This document shows positions 33,707-42,645 of a DNA stretch of 64,000 nt, piece after piece. Made by a program: the position numbers and the translations under genes. The notes under the pieces were generated by a model. It was not told the DNA's origin and searched no databases. It saw only the letters and a list, made by a program, of their open reading frames with translations. Source of the stretch: Bacteroidetes bacterium HGW-Bacteroidetes-4 (GTDB lineage Bacteria > Bacteroidota > Bacteroidia > Bacteroidales > SZUA-534); assembly GCA_002840905.1 (NCBI GenBank), contig PHDD01000008.1, positions 80,774 to 144,773 on the forward strand. The letters run 5' to 3'. Numbering within the stretch: the stretch's first letter is position 1; the number at the start of each line of letters is the position of its first letter.

Positions 33707-36525
33707 TACCGATTAGTTTTTACATTGTATTTTTTAATTGATTGACATATACTATTTTGGTAGCATTCTGCACATTTGTCTTTTGAATCAAGTTTAATAA
33801 ACTGCTGTTTTCTAATATCATTAGCAGAGTTATTGATTTTATCTTGGATTTCTATTAAATCAGATTCTTTTAAAATAGTTTTAATTTTATCTCTATTTTC
33901 ACCAATAATATAGGTCATTAGATATTTAGCCTGTTCCCCTGTTAGCTCCTTATGACCTAATGCATACAGCTTTAATTGGTCATCAGTGGTTTTTACTTTT
34001 TGTGAATCCTCTTTTGACTTAAACTCAATAATTGTGGTTTCAAAAGTACCATCTTCATTTCTTTTCTTAATTAGGTCAATTCTACCCGATACCAAAACTT
34101 CATCCTTTAGTTTTAATTGAATTTCCTGCTCAACAAACTCAATTTCCTTAAAAGAATCCTTATTGTCTTGATAATACTCTGTAATTCTTTCTGTTATCTC
34201 CTTTTCAAAGAGTGGTCTTAAAATATCTGAACCGCCCATATATGGAAAATACATTTGTCTTTCTATTATGTCTTCCAAATCTGTCTCTTTTAATTCTTCA
34301 CCATTCTTAGCTCTTTTGTGGATTTCCATTAAACAATTGTGGAAAGAGTTGCCCAAACCCATTCTTTGATTTAAAGGAAAATTAAAACCATACATAGAAA
34401 TTAACTTGAATCGATATGGACAATCAAAGAAATCTTTTAGAACTGTAAAGTTTAGATTAATTGTTTTTAAGTTGTTTTTAGGTTGTGGTTCAATTTTTTC
34501 AAATACATCAAAGTTTTCATTTTTATTGGAAAACAATACTCCCGATTTATTCATTTCGTCAATAAACAATGACGGTTGTTTATATAGTCTATTATTTAAA
34601 TCTGGCGCACGAGTAATTAATAAGAACTTTTGTGCTCGTGTTAGGGCTACATATAATAATCTACGTTCATCTTCATTATTATCTGCTCCCTCATATCTTT
34701 GTTGTTCTTTTATTAGTGTTTTATCAATGAAATGCCAAACGCCTAATCCTCCTCGTTTCTTACCTGGTAGGTAATTTTTATTCAATCCTGGAATTATAAC
34801 TACCGGAAATTCAAGTCCTTTTGCCTGATGAATAGTCATTATTTGCACAGCATTTGGTGTTTTAAAACTATTATTAAGCCAACCTTCTGGATAATAATCT
34901 GATGCTGCATATGTAACAAAACTTAAAAAGCTAAAAAGGTGGAAAGATGGAGATGTTGAATTAAAGTTTATTTCCTCATAATCCTGTATTACTTGACTAA
35001 ATTTCCCTAAATTATAAAATACAATTTCAGCAATCTCCTTGGTATTAGGCTCTTTACTATTTATAAATACCTCCTCAAATACACAAGCTGTTTCAATAAA
35101 CTCCCAATAAATATCCTGCAAGCAATAAGCCCAATTTTTACTTACCTTTTCTATGTCAGGTAATCTTTCTTCAAGCTTTAAAATTGCACTTTCAATATTA
35201 CTTTCAGATAAAGTGTTATAATAAGGAATTTTAAACCATAAATCTTTTAATTCAGCCTTGTCAATCTCTTGATATAAATATTTAAATATACCCATTGCCG
35301 CAATTACCTCAGGTGTATCAAATAATTGATTAACTCCTGCGGTAATGAATGGAATATTATGTTTTGCAAAAGATTCGACAATTGCCTCTGCTTTATTCCA
35401 AGTTCTTAAAAGAATTACTATATCTGAATATGCAAGTCCTCTTGATTGAAGGTCTTTCTTTTTATCCTTAAAAGAAACACCAACAATCCTTTCTATATAT
35501 TGAGCAATAGCTTCATTCTCTTCCTGAATATTATCGTATTCATTTAGAATTATATCAGTATCTTTATTATAGTCTTGATTATTTGAAGAACTCATACCTT
35601 TATCCAAACGTACAGAATTATTGCGTATTAAGGTTTCTGCAAGCGTAGTTATTCCATTAGAACATCTATAATTGGTTGTCAATTCAATTGACTTAAAAGA
35701 ATCTGAAGGATACTTTTTATCAAAATTTATAATGTAGTCATTATTACTTCCTCGCCATTGATAAATGTTTTGGTCATCATCTCCAACAACAATTAACTTA
35801 CAATTGCTTTTCTCTTGTAGTTCAAGAATAAGTTTTTGTTGTAATGGGTTTATATCTTGATATTCATCTACAATTAAATATTTGAGATTTTCCTTTATAT
35901 TTCGAGCTAGATTACTACTTTTTTTAAGACAATTGATTGCTTCATCAATAATCATTGTAAAGTCAAAGCGGTTGTGCTTTTTAAGGGATTGTTCATACTT
36001 AATTTTTGCTGTTTCAATATTTTTGGGGAGTTCGGAATTTAAATCAGATTCGCGAATTATGTCAAGAATTCGTGTAAACAATGAAGTGTCTAAAAACCTT
36101 CTAAGTGGTTCAGTTGGATTTGAAAGTTTTGTAATATCCTTCATCCCATTTGTATCATAATACTTGTCTATAAACAATTTTTGTTTTATTTCATCAAGCA
36201 CTGTGAATTTATGATAATCAAATTCATTCTCCTGTAAAGCACGCAAGCACCAACCATGGATTGTACCAATATACATATCCGCCATTCCTTTTATTTCATT
36301 TTCAACACCCTCAAGAATTTTATATTTTAGTTCTGCAGCAGCTTTTTCAGTAAATGTAAAGGCTATGATATTTTTAGGTTCTAGGTTAAATCCATTATCA
36401 GTACTTAATAAGTGTGCAACTTTGGCTGCTACTGTAGAAGTTTTACCTGAACCTGCACAAGCAATTATTCTAAGGTTTTTATCATTAGTTTCAATCGCTA
36501 ACTTTTGATTTGCAGAATATTCCAT
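33706..36525 (-). CDS. UvrD-type helicase with Fe-S PD-(D/E)XK nuclease
   Basis: A 939-residue AddB/RecB-like helicase-nuclease. SF1A motifs: Walker A CAGSGKTS (residues 23-30), motif II DEYQD (220-224), GDDDQNIYQWRG (~247-258), TTNYRCS, MTIHQAKGLEFPVVIIPG and ALTRAQKFLLIT. The C-terminal ~230 residues hold a nuclease: GRIDLIKKR (Asp817) and the ExK pair in IIEFKSKED (Glu834, Lys836). A Cys in DCPYRF, about 110 residues before that, and CAECYQNSIC at the end (Cys918, 921, 927) form the four-Cys iron-sulfur staple of AddB/Cas4-type nucleases. It overlaps the methyltransferase stop and the next start by 1 nt each (TAATG at both junctions). Defence or DNA repair; operon context favours defence. 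Confidence 0.92.
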   Translation of the reverse strand: MEYSANQKLAIETNDKNLRIIACAGSGKTSTVAAKVAHLLSTDNGFNLEPKNIIAFTFTEKAAAELKYKILEGVENEIKGMADMYIGTIHGWCLRALQENEFDYHKFTVLDEIKQKLFIDKYYDTNGMKDITKLSNPTEPLRRFLDTSLFTRILDIIRESDLNSELPKNIETAKIKYEQSLKKHNRFDFTMIIDEAINCLKKSSNLARNIKENLKYLIVDEYQDINPLQQKLILELQEKSNCKLIVVGDDDQNIYQWRGSNNDYIINFDKKYPSDSFKSIELTTNYRCSNGITTLAETLIRNNSVRLDKGMSSSNNQDYNKDTDIILNEYDNIQEENEAIAQYIERIVGVSFKDKKKDLQSRGLAYSDIVILLRTWNKAEAIVESFAKHNIPFITAGVNQLFDTPEVIAAMGIFKYLYQEIDKAELKDLWFKIPYYNTLSESNIESAILKLEERLPDIEKVSKNWAYCLQDIYWEFIETACVFEEVFINSKEPNTKEIAEIVFYNLGKFSQVIQDYEEINFNSTSPSFHLFSFLSFVTYAASDYYPEGWLNNSFKTPNAVQIMTIHQAKGLEFPVVIIPGLNKNYLPGKKRGGLGVWHFIDKTLIKEQQRYEGADNNEDERRLLYVALTRAQKFLLITRAPDLNNRLYKQPSLFIDEMNKSGVLFSNKNENFDVFEKIEPQPKNNLKTINLNFTVLKDFFDCPYRFKLISMYGFNFPLNQRMGLGNSFHNCLMEIHKRAKNGEELKETDLEDIIERQMYFPYMGGSDILRPLFEKEITERITEYYQDNKDSFKEIEFVEQEIQLKLKDEVLVSGRIDLIKKRNEDGTFETTIIEFKSKEDSQKVKTTDDQLKLYALGHKELTGEQAKYLMTYIIGENRDKIKTILKESDLIEIQDKINNSANDIRKQQFIKLDSKDKCAECYQNSICQSIKKYNVKTNR

Positions 36526-37760
36526 TAAGCCGATTTTTTTTGCATTATTACTATATATTCTGTATTCATTAGGTTTTCTTTTTCCCCAGAATTTCCAGTT
36601 GGGCTATTCTGTCTTGGCATTCGTTTACCTGATATTTTTCTTTTATAGGTTTCAATATGCCCAAAGCCATTTTGCAAAAAGAAATCTTTGGTAATTTCAG
36701 AAGTTTGTACCTTTTGACTTCGCACACGCCTATTACTCACCACATAACACACATAACCATTAGGTTTTACAATAGCTGAAATATTTTTAATTGATTTCTC
36801 ATAGTCTGAATAAAAAGAAACTACGTCTAAAGCTCTATTGTTATCAATTTTAGAAATATCACTAATAGTATCATTTAATACTTGACTTGAGAAATATCTT
36901 ATCCTTTTGGACCTTATACCACCCATCAAGTTTTTATCCAATACTCTTCCGTTTTCCATAAAACCTAACCACTGATTTGCGAGTGCAGAAAATTGTCCAT
37001 ATGCAACAGTTGTAGAGGAATCACCATAAGGAGGAGATGTTACAACAACATCAATTGAAGAATCCGCTATTTTCCTTTTAGAAATACTATTAATTGAATT
37101 GACGTCAAATAATCTAGAGTAAGAATCATTTTTCTTACTTAGTATGAAATCTTCAAGACCTTTGTAATTCCTGCCTAATACCTCAGCTATTTTATTAAAC
37201 GGGTCTGGTTTAAAGGATTTAATTTGTTCTGGACTCATTTTATACAATTTAAATTCATTATTTCGAGTCCAAGATGTGTCTCTAATAGTTTGACTAAATG
37301 CAACTTTAAAAAAATCAGAAATATCTGAATTTTCAACACTCTCTATATAGTTGTTTATTACTGCCAATTTCTGTTTTACCTCCTTTGAGAACCAAAAATC
37401 AATCTTTGAAAAAGATGGACAAATGATTGATTCCTTTAATTCAAAACCATAACGAAATTTAAAAAGGAAGTTGTCAAAGTCTTGTATATGGAGTCTTAGT
37501 GTTTGTAATTCAATTGGTGTAGTTTTTACTTTTGCAATTAATCTGGCTAAAGGGTTTAAGTCAAAACCTATGGAATTAATCCCAGCTAAATTGGCTTCAA
37601 CCAATGATGTTCCAGTGCCACAATATGGGTCTAATAAGGTTGTGGCATTTTTTCCAAAATCAGAAATTAACTTTTGTGCAATCTGTGGAATCATCATCGC
37701 AGGATAGGTATGAAATCCATGCGTAAATGTTTTTGTATTTTCTGATTTAAAATCCCACAT
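36525..37760 (-). CDS. Site-specific DNA methyltransferase
   Basis: A 411-residue DNA methylase. The SAM-binding motif I is LLDPYCGTGTS (residues 42-52) and the catalytic motif IV is TSPPYGDS (241-248), the SPPY form seen in N4-cytosine and some N6-adenine enzymes. HGFHTYPAMMIPQIAQKLI precedes motif I. Motif I coming before motif IV indicates a gamma-like or permuted order. A region of ~190 residues between the motifs probably serves for target recognition. It is the first gene of an operon with a helicase-nuclease and a membrane protein. It could mark self DNA; the target base and sequence are unknown. Confidence 0.92.
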   Translation of the reverse strand: MWDFKSENTKTFTHGFHTYPAMMIPQIAQKLISDFGKNATTLLDPYCGTGTSLVEANLAGINSIGFDLNPLARLIAKVKTTPIELQTLRLHIQDFDNFLFKFRYGFELKESIICPSFSKIDFWFSKEVKQKLAVINNYIESVENSDISDFFKVAFSQTIRDTSWTRNNEFKLYKMSPEQIKSFKPDPFNKIAEVLGRNYKGLEDFILSKKNDSYSRLFDVNSINSISKRKIADSSIDVVVTSPPYGDSSTTVAYGQFSALANQWLGFMENGRVLDKNLMGGIRSKRIRYFSSQVLNDTISDISKIDNNRALDVVSFYSDYEKSIKNISAIVKPNGYVCYVVSNRRVRSQKVQTSEITKDFFLQNGFGHIETYKRKISGKRMPRQNSPTGNSGEKENLMNTEYIVIMQKKSA

Positions 37761-38031
37761 GTCTATATATTTTTAAATAATTCATAAAAATAGCTTTCTG
37801 TTGGCAAAAATTGAACTCTTTTTCAAACTTTGATAGTGCATTAGCTGAACATTATTTCTTCTTTATTAATAAATTATCAATTTGTTTGATTCTGTTTGTT
37901 TTTCCGGTTACCTTAACAATATGTAACATTTGGTTTTTTAGAAAAGTACATATCCAATGGCTAGTATGCATAATCGATGTTAAAGTTGTCGTAAACCTCA
38001 GAAAACCAATTTAAATAATGAGTTTTCGCAG

Positions 38032-38580
38032 TCATAAATATTTACCATAATATTTTTTCTCAAATAACTTTTCTTCAATATCATTTATTGTATAATGTTT
38101 TGATTCAAATACTTTTCTTGTTCCGCTAAACCTATCATAGCCAAATACTACAATTTTTGCTTCAGCATTTTCGATTCTAAGCAGATCTTCAAAATTTTTG
38201 TTTTTATATACTGGCAATAATGAATTGGGTAGATTAGTTGTATTTATTGTTAATGCCCATTGGTTTTTCTTTTTTATTTTAGGCAATCTAGGTTTATTAA
38301 GTTTCAGTTGTATATATGAAGTATTGCTTGGAACATCTTTATCAAATCCTTTTATTATCAATTCAATAATAATTTCTACATCTATTATATCTCTATTACC
38401 AATATTTCGGATTCCAATTCTGAATTTGTAATCTTCTTTTCCTTTTACTTTAACTTTACTAATAAAAGGGGCAAATAAAATTTTTGGAACAAGACTATGT
38501 GTTAAAATCCACCAAGCCATTAGTGATGCAATTATTCCAAGTAGCATCGCAATTAATAATTCTACAGCATTCATTATCAT
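38032..38580 (-). CDS. Membrane-anchored beta-domain protein
   Basis: A 182-residue protein with one N-terminal membrane helix (LLIAMLLGIIASLMAWWIL) followed by a basic, beta-rich domain (DYKFRIGIRNIGNRDIIDVEI, split about residue 60) that resembles an Ig- or CARDB-like sandwich, then a short helical tail ending KYYGKYL. I do not recognise the family. It is upstream of the methyltransferase gene in the same direction, with a 271-nt gap, and its base composition is as AT-rich as the rest of the island. No catalytic motif visible. Confidence 0.7.
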   Translation of the reverse strand: MIMNAVELLIAMLLGIIASLMAWWILTHSLVPKILFAPFISKVKVKGKEDYKFRIGIRNIGNRDIIDVEIIIELIIKGFDKDVPSNTSYIQLKLNKPRLPKIKKKNQWALTINTTNLPNSLLPVYKNKNFEDLLRIENAEAKIVVFGYDRFSGTRKVFESKHYTINDIEEKLFEKKYYGKYL

Positions 38581-38817
38581 TGTATTTAAATAATTAATGT
38601 TTAATTTTTATTCATAATAACTCAAAATTTAATTCAAATCAATTGGTCTTAGCCTATTATAGAATTAAGTGCTTTATCTTAGTTGTAAGAGAACTTGGCA
38701 ATTAATGCGACAATGCAAAAACAGTCTGTCCGTTCCATACCTTGTGCCTCATATGCTTCGTGTTTTTTTTCTATTATTAAACCAATTGTATCTAGGAGAA
38801 CTTAACCTTTCAATAAG

Positions 38818-39420
38818 TTAAAATCTTATCCAGTATTCATCAAAAATATCATTACCTGTTGCATTTAGTTTATCAATGTCCATATATTTATCAATATTTG
38901 ATATTGTTAGAATTTTATATTTATTCTCCTTGCACATCTGAATATCAAAGTCTTTAAATGTTGGTTCAAAAAATATTACTAAATGCCTTTTAATATAAAC
39001 ATTTGATGAATATTCGCTCTCAATAAACTCCTTTGATTTTGCTAATTGTGTTTTTGAAATTTTAGTATACCATTTGTTTTCAATATTTAATATGTATTTC
39101 TGAGCCTTTGAATGCTCTATTACCTCAACTTCGATAAGTAAATCTATTTGATGCTTTTGTCTATAAGTTTTTATGAATGTAACTTGAAAGTTATCTTCGT
39201 ATTCTTTTGATATTAAATATTCTTTTAGCGTTTCAGTGTTTTCTCCATAAAGTAGGAAGAATAAAGCTTTTTTGGAATATCCATTAATTAATGGGTTCAC
39301 TTGTTTATATTTATCTAAAGCACAACGAAGAGTCCAACTTAAGATAAAATCTTGTGTCGTTTCATAGCCATTGTCTGTTTCTTCTTCCTCGTAATTGAAA
39401 AATGTAGGTAGTTTATTCAT
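38818..39420 (-). CDS. PD-(D/E)XK nuclease-like protein (PDDEXK_4 type)
   Basis: A 200-residue protein whose central part reads QIDLLIEVEVIE ... KYILNIENKWYTKISKTQL (split here by 9 residues), giving Asp93, Glu114, Lys116 and the downstream Gln125 of the PD-(D/E)XK_4 fold. The remaining sequence is alpha/beta with many Lys/Glu. No helicase or methylase domain is attached. Proteins of this family are often found in defence islands. It stands 238 nt upstream of the membrane-anchored beta-domain gene and probably has its own promoter. Nuclease activity is predicted, not shown. Confidence 0.8.
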   Translation of the reverse strand: MNKLPTFFNYEEEETDNGYETTQDFILSWTLRCALDKYKQVNPLINGYSKKALFFLLYGENTETLKEYLISKEYEDNFQVTFIKTYRQKHQIDLLIEVEVIEHSKAQKYILNIENKWYTKISKTQLAKSKEFIESEYSSNVYIKRHLVIFFEPTFKDFDIQMCKENKYKILTISNIDKYMDIDKLNATGNDIFDEYWIRF

Positions 39421-39718
39421 AGCGTTTCCATGTTGAATATGTTTTTAATATGAGCCAAATGCACCTAACGACCAACCACACTTTTTAGCCTCACTAATTT
39501 TTAGCTGCATTTAACTGTTCTTAAAATCACAATTTTATTCATTGTTATTCCGTTGCTTCCATCAAAAAAAAAAAACTTTTTATACAACCCCCTTTTCGTT
39601 ACCCGTTTTACTTTTTCTTTCGGGCAAAAGGCTCTACATTTTCCAACGTATTAATCTTACCCGCAATAAAACAGCCAGTCGTTAAATCGCTTGTTCTATC
39701 CTTATACTCTACTCTAAA

Positions 39719-39931
39719 TTATTTCCCCAAAAACCAGGAGATATGGGTACAATAGGAACATACAAAACAAGTGGCGCTCCGGTTGACCCAATCGAGATTA
39801 AAAAATGAGGCCACGGCCGAGTTTAACTGGGCCCTTCGGGTCCAGAATAAATTATTCCCGCATACCGAGCAGGTAAGGGTTTTTCCGGCCACTTCAACGG
39901 TTTGGGGTTCTGCTTTCTTAAATAGGTTCAT
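39719..39931 (-). CDS. Small zinc-ribbon protein
   Basis: A 70-residue protein with two Cys pairs: CSVCGNNLFW (near residue 21) and CFVCSYC (near 55), and a conserved SFFNLDWVNRSATCFVCSYC core. Such small zinc-ribbon proteins occur widely as single genes of unknown function. It is preceded at about 60 nt by the right island-flanking repeat, which carries a -7-like box (TAAATTTG on the minus strand) and may be its promoter. The gene may therefore not be part of the defence cargo. Confidence 0.85.
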   Translation of the reverse strand: MNLFKKAEPQTVEVAGKTLTCSVCGNNLFWTRRAQLNSAVASFFNLDWVNRSATCFVCSYCTHISWFLGK

Positions 39932-40677
39932 GGTTTTTATTTTTATTAGAACCGGGATTTTAATTCACGGCAATCTGGTTTCAGTAAACCAAATTTAAAG
40001 CTTTTTTTTATATAACCGCCTCCTTGGGTGATGGTTTTTATTTACCGGGAAGGCGGGAGCACGGAGAACGGAATACGGAATGCAGAGAACGGATGGTATA
40101 CTGATTATTAGGAAAGTAACTGATTCAATAAGATAAGATCTGTGTTCCTCTGTATTAACTCTGCGTGACCCAGCCTGCCTTTGGTAGGTCTGTGTAATTT
40201 TTTTTTCGCAAAGGAAATGTTTCGCAGTTTAAAAGCTATAACACGGAGGACACAAAGAATCACAGAGAACCGCAGCCCCGAAAGCTTTTGGGGACACAAA
40301 GCTGACTGCCAACTGTAGTCTGTAGTCTGTATACTGATTGCCTATTGTTAATTATTCTTTGACTGTGAACTGCTGCCTGAGAACTGCGGACTGGTTGTGG
40401 CCTGCCATTGCGCTGCATGAAACCTGCGCTTTTCATGGCTAATTACTGCTTGCAGTGCTTTATTCGGGGGTTGCTGTTATTCTACCAGGCTTACGCCCCG
40501 CTGGGGCTTTTCTTTCAGGAGGGCTAATTTGCTACCGAACTTTACTCATTCGGGTTTATTCGCTATTCACTATTCACTATTCACTATTCACTCATTACTC
40601 ATTACTCATTGTTAATTGTTAACTGCTAATTGCATATTGTTTTAGATAAATTTTAATTTTATACAAATTTTACGGAC
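39932..40677. other. Large intergenic region with word repeats
   Basis: About 750 nt. It holds the right flanking repeat, CACGGAGGACACAAAG-like words near 40240, CTGACTGCCAACTG and TGTAGTCTGTAGTCTG near 40300, and a tandem ATTCACT array (four units) near 40565-40595 followed by ATTACTC and TTAATTG words. No supported ORF; the 63-residue minus-strand frame near 40200 is made of these words. Confidence 0.7.
39964..40018. repeat. Right copy of island-flanking repeat
   Basis: A 55-nt block starting TTCACGGCAATCTGGTTTCA, directly repeated with 31494-31546. The inverted repeat here is perfect (TGGTTT, CAGT, AAACCA). The -7-like TAAATTTG on the minus strand is conserved in both copies. A second shared block, CGCAAAGGAAATG, follows at about 40203. 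Confidence 0.85.
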
Positions 40678-42108
40678 ATGATTACCTTTTTACTGGCTTT
40701 AGCTGCTTTAATTGTTGGTTACCTGGTTTACGGTCGCTTTATGGCGCGGTTTTTTGGTGCCGATAACCGTATCGAAACCCCGGCCCTGCGCCTGGCCGAC
40801 GGTGTGGATTACATTCCCATGAAGCCCTGGCGTATGTTTATGATTCAGTTTCTGAATATCGCCGGACTGGGTCCCATTTTTGGTGCCATACTCGGTGCCA
40901 TGTACGGTCCCTGGGCTTATGTATGGATAGTTTTGGGCAATATCTTCATGGGCAGCGTCCACGATTATTTTTCGGGGATGCTCTCGCTGCGAAACAATGG
41001 CGCCAGTCTGCCCGAACTGGTCGGAAAATACCTGGGCAATGGTTTCCGTCAGGCCTTACGGGTATTTACTCTGCTATTGCTTATTATGGTTGGGGTGGCT
41101 TTTGTAAACGGTCCGGCCGATTTGCTCACCTATTACACCGGCATTTCGTTTAAATTATGGCTTTACCTTATTTTTGCCTATTACCTGCTGGCCACCCTGC
41201 TTCCCATCAACCAAATTATCGGACGTATTTACCCCTTTTTTGGCGCTGCGCTGCTTTTTATGGCTGTTGCCGTGGGTGGATACATGCTTTGGCATGGCCT
41301 TAGCGGCGAATTGGTACTAAAAGAACTATCGTTTTCGGGATTCCGGAACTGGCATCACCATCCCACCCAAAATATTCTCTATCCAATGATGTTTATCGTA
41401 ATTTCGTGCGGAGCCATATCGGGATTTCACTCCACCCAATCGCCCATGATGGCGCGTTGCATGACCAAAGAGAGCCAGGGACGCGTGGTTTTTTACGGAG
41501 CCATGGTTGTCGAAGGCATTGTGGCTTTAATATGGGCCACTGTGGCCATGAATTATTTCGGTTCGCCCGAGAAACTGAACGAAATGGCCATTTCGGGTCA
41601 TAATCCGGCATGGATAGTGAAAGAGATACTGCAAACGTGGTTCGGCCAGGCAGGTGCTGCCCTCACTATTGTAGGGGTAATAGCCGCTCCCATCACCACG
41701 GGCGATACCGCCTTCCGCAGTGCCCGACTCACCCTTGCCGATATGTTTCACTTTAAGCAGGACAGTCTTAAAAACCGCCTTTGGGTAAGCATTCCCCTGT
41801 TTGTGGTGGGTTTTTTTCTTACGCAGATTTCGTTTGCCACCATCTGGAAATACCTGGGCTTGTTTAACCAGCTGCTTTCGGTTATTATGCTATGGACTGC
41901 TGCCCGCTACCTCGCCCAAAAAGGTAAAAACCACTGGCTGCTTTCGCTTCCGGCCACGTTTATGACAGCCGTTTGCCTGACCTACCTGCTGGTAGCCCCG
42001 GTCAGCACAGGAGGTCTGGCGCTTAATACCAATATGGGTTACCTTGTCGGAAGTATTTTGGCGCTGGCTTCGTTGGCTGTGTTTCTTAAGTATAAACAAG
42101 CCGGTTAA
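40678..42108 (+). CDS. cstA: Carbon starvation protein CstA family transporter
   Basis: A 476-residue polytopic membrane protein of the CstA/BtsT family, which imports peptides or pyruvate. It has about 12 helices; signature segments are GLGPIFGAILGAMYGPWAYV, NIFMGSVHDYFSGMLSLRNN (split at residue 100), VAFVNGPADLLT, SGFHSTQSPMMARCM and PITTGDTAFRSARLTLAD. It is shorter than E. coli CstA (about 700 residues) and lacks its C-terminal extension, as many Bacteroidota members do. It stands alone downstream of a long repeat-rich spacer. Substrate not determinable. Confidence 0.93.
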   Translation: MITFLLALAALIVGYLVYGRFMARFFGADNRIETPALRLADGVDYIPMKPWRMFMIQFLNIAGLGPIFGAILGAMYGPWAYVWIVLGNIFMGSVHDYFSGMLSLRNNGASLPELVGKYLGNGFRQALRVFTLLLLIMVGVAFVNGPADLLTYYTGISFKLWLYLIFAYYLLATLLPINQIIGRIYPFFGAALLFMAVAVGGYMLWHGLSGELVLKELSFSGFRNWHHHPTQNILYPMMFIVISCGAISGFHSTQSPMMARCMTKESQGRVVFYGAMVVEGIVALIWATVAMNYFGSPEKLNEMAISGHNPAWIVKEILQTWFGQAGAALTIVGVIAAPITTGDTAFRSARLTLADMFHFKQDSLKNRLWVSIPLFVVGFFLTQISFATIWKYLGLFNQLLSVIMLWTAARYLAQKGKNHWLLSLPATFMTAVCLTYLLVAPVSTGGLALNTNMGYLVGSILALASLAVFLKYKQAG

Positions 42109-42262
42109 ATCGCTACTCCAAAGCAAAGAAAGATAAAGGTTTGCTCGTCAGGCGAAGATGTAGGCTATTAGACTAAATCATTAGTATTCGGTTAAAACAA
42201 ACAACGTTGTTTGAATGCTGCTTTTTGAACGGGCTTGATAATGATAAGTCAACATATGGTTT

Positions 42263-42461
42263 ATTTTTCGCCTCAAGCCGGCTGGGCTCTTCATTTTTGG
42301 CTTGACCCAAAAACGAAGCAAAAAGGTCAAGGCACCAAAAAATAGCATCTACATCTTTACAAATACTAAGTGCGGCCGGGTGATCTTCGAACAAGTTCTC
42401 AGCTTCCCGGTCTTACTAAGTATTTGCTTTGATTCCAATGGCTATTTTTTGGAAGCCATTT
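42263..42461. repeat. 199-nt structured repeat, copy A
   Basis: Nearly identical to 44648-44846: about 13 substitutions and no gaps by hand alignment, same orientation. It contains several potential stems: TTGACC/GGTCAA, GGCCGGG/CCCGGTC, and an outer CCAAAAAATAGCAT with ATGGCTATTTTTTGG. The copies differ at one base on each side of the outer stem in a way that keeps pairing. Neither copy contains a significant ORF. Confidence 0.95.
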
Positions 42462-42566
42462 TGTTTTTGTTTTATTATCCAGTATTATTCCGATTCGTTT
42501 GCCGTATTCTTTAATAAATCTAATCTACATAAAAAAATTACCGAACAACAATGACTTAAAATAATT

Positions 42567-42596
42567 TTTGAGAATACATCTTTTATTCTACTTTTG
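42567..42596 (+). promoter_or_regulatory. Promoter of the OmpH-like gene
   Basis: TTTG (42567-42570), an 18-nt spacer and TACTTTTG (42589-42596) match the Bacteroidota TTTG/TAnnTTTG consensus. Transcription should start near 42603, giving a leader of about 42 nt. Confidence 0.7.
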
Positions 42597-42645
42597 AGAG
42601 GCAAAAAAAAAGAGAAAACATAAATTAACATAAACACTAAATCAA

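Larger units (their letters stand above)
42109..42645. other. Intergenic region holding structured repeat copy A
   Basis: Contains the 199-nt repeat (42263-42461), then the promoter of the OmpH-like gene (42567-42596). No supported ORF. Confidence 0.8.

Noticed and set aside
40108..40299. 63-residue minus-strand frame
   Set aside because: Composed of intergenic words (CACAGAG, CACGGAGG) that recur as non-coding repeats.
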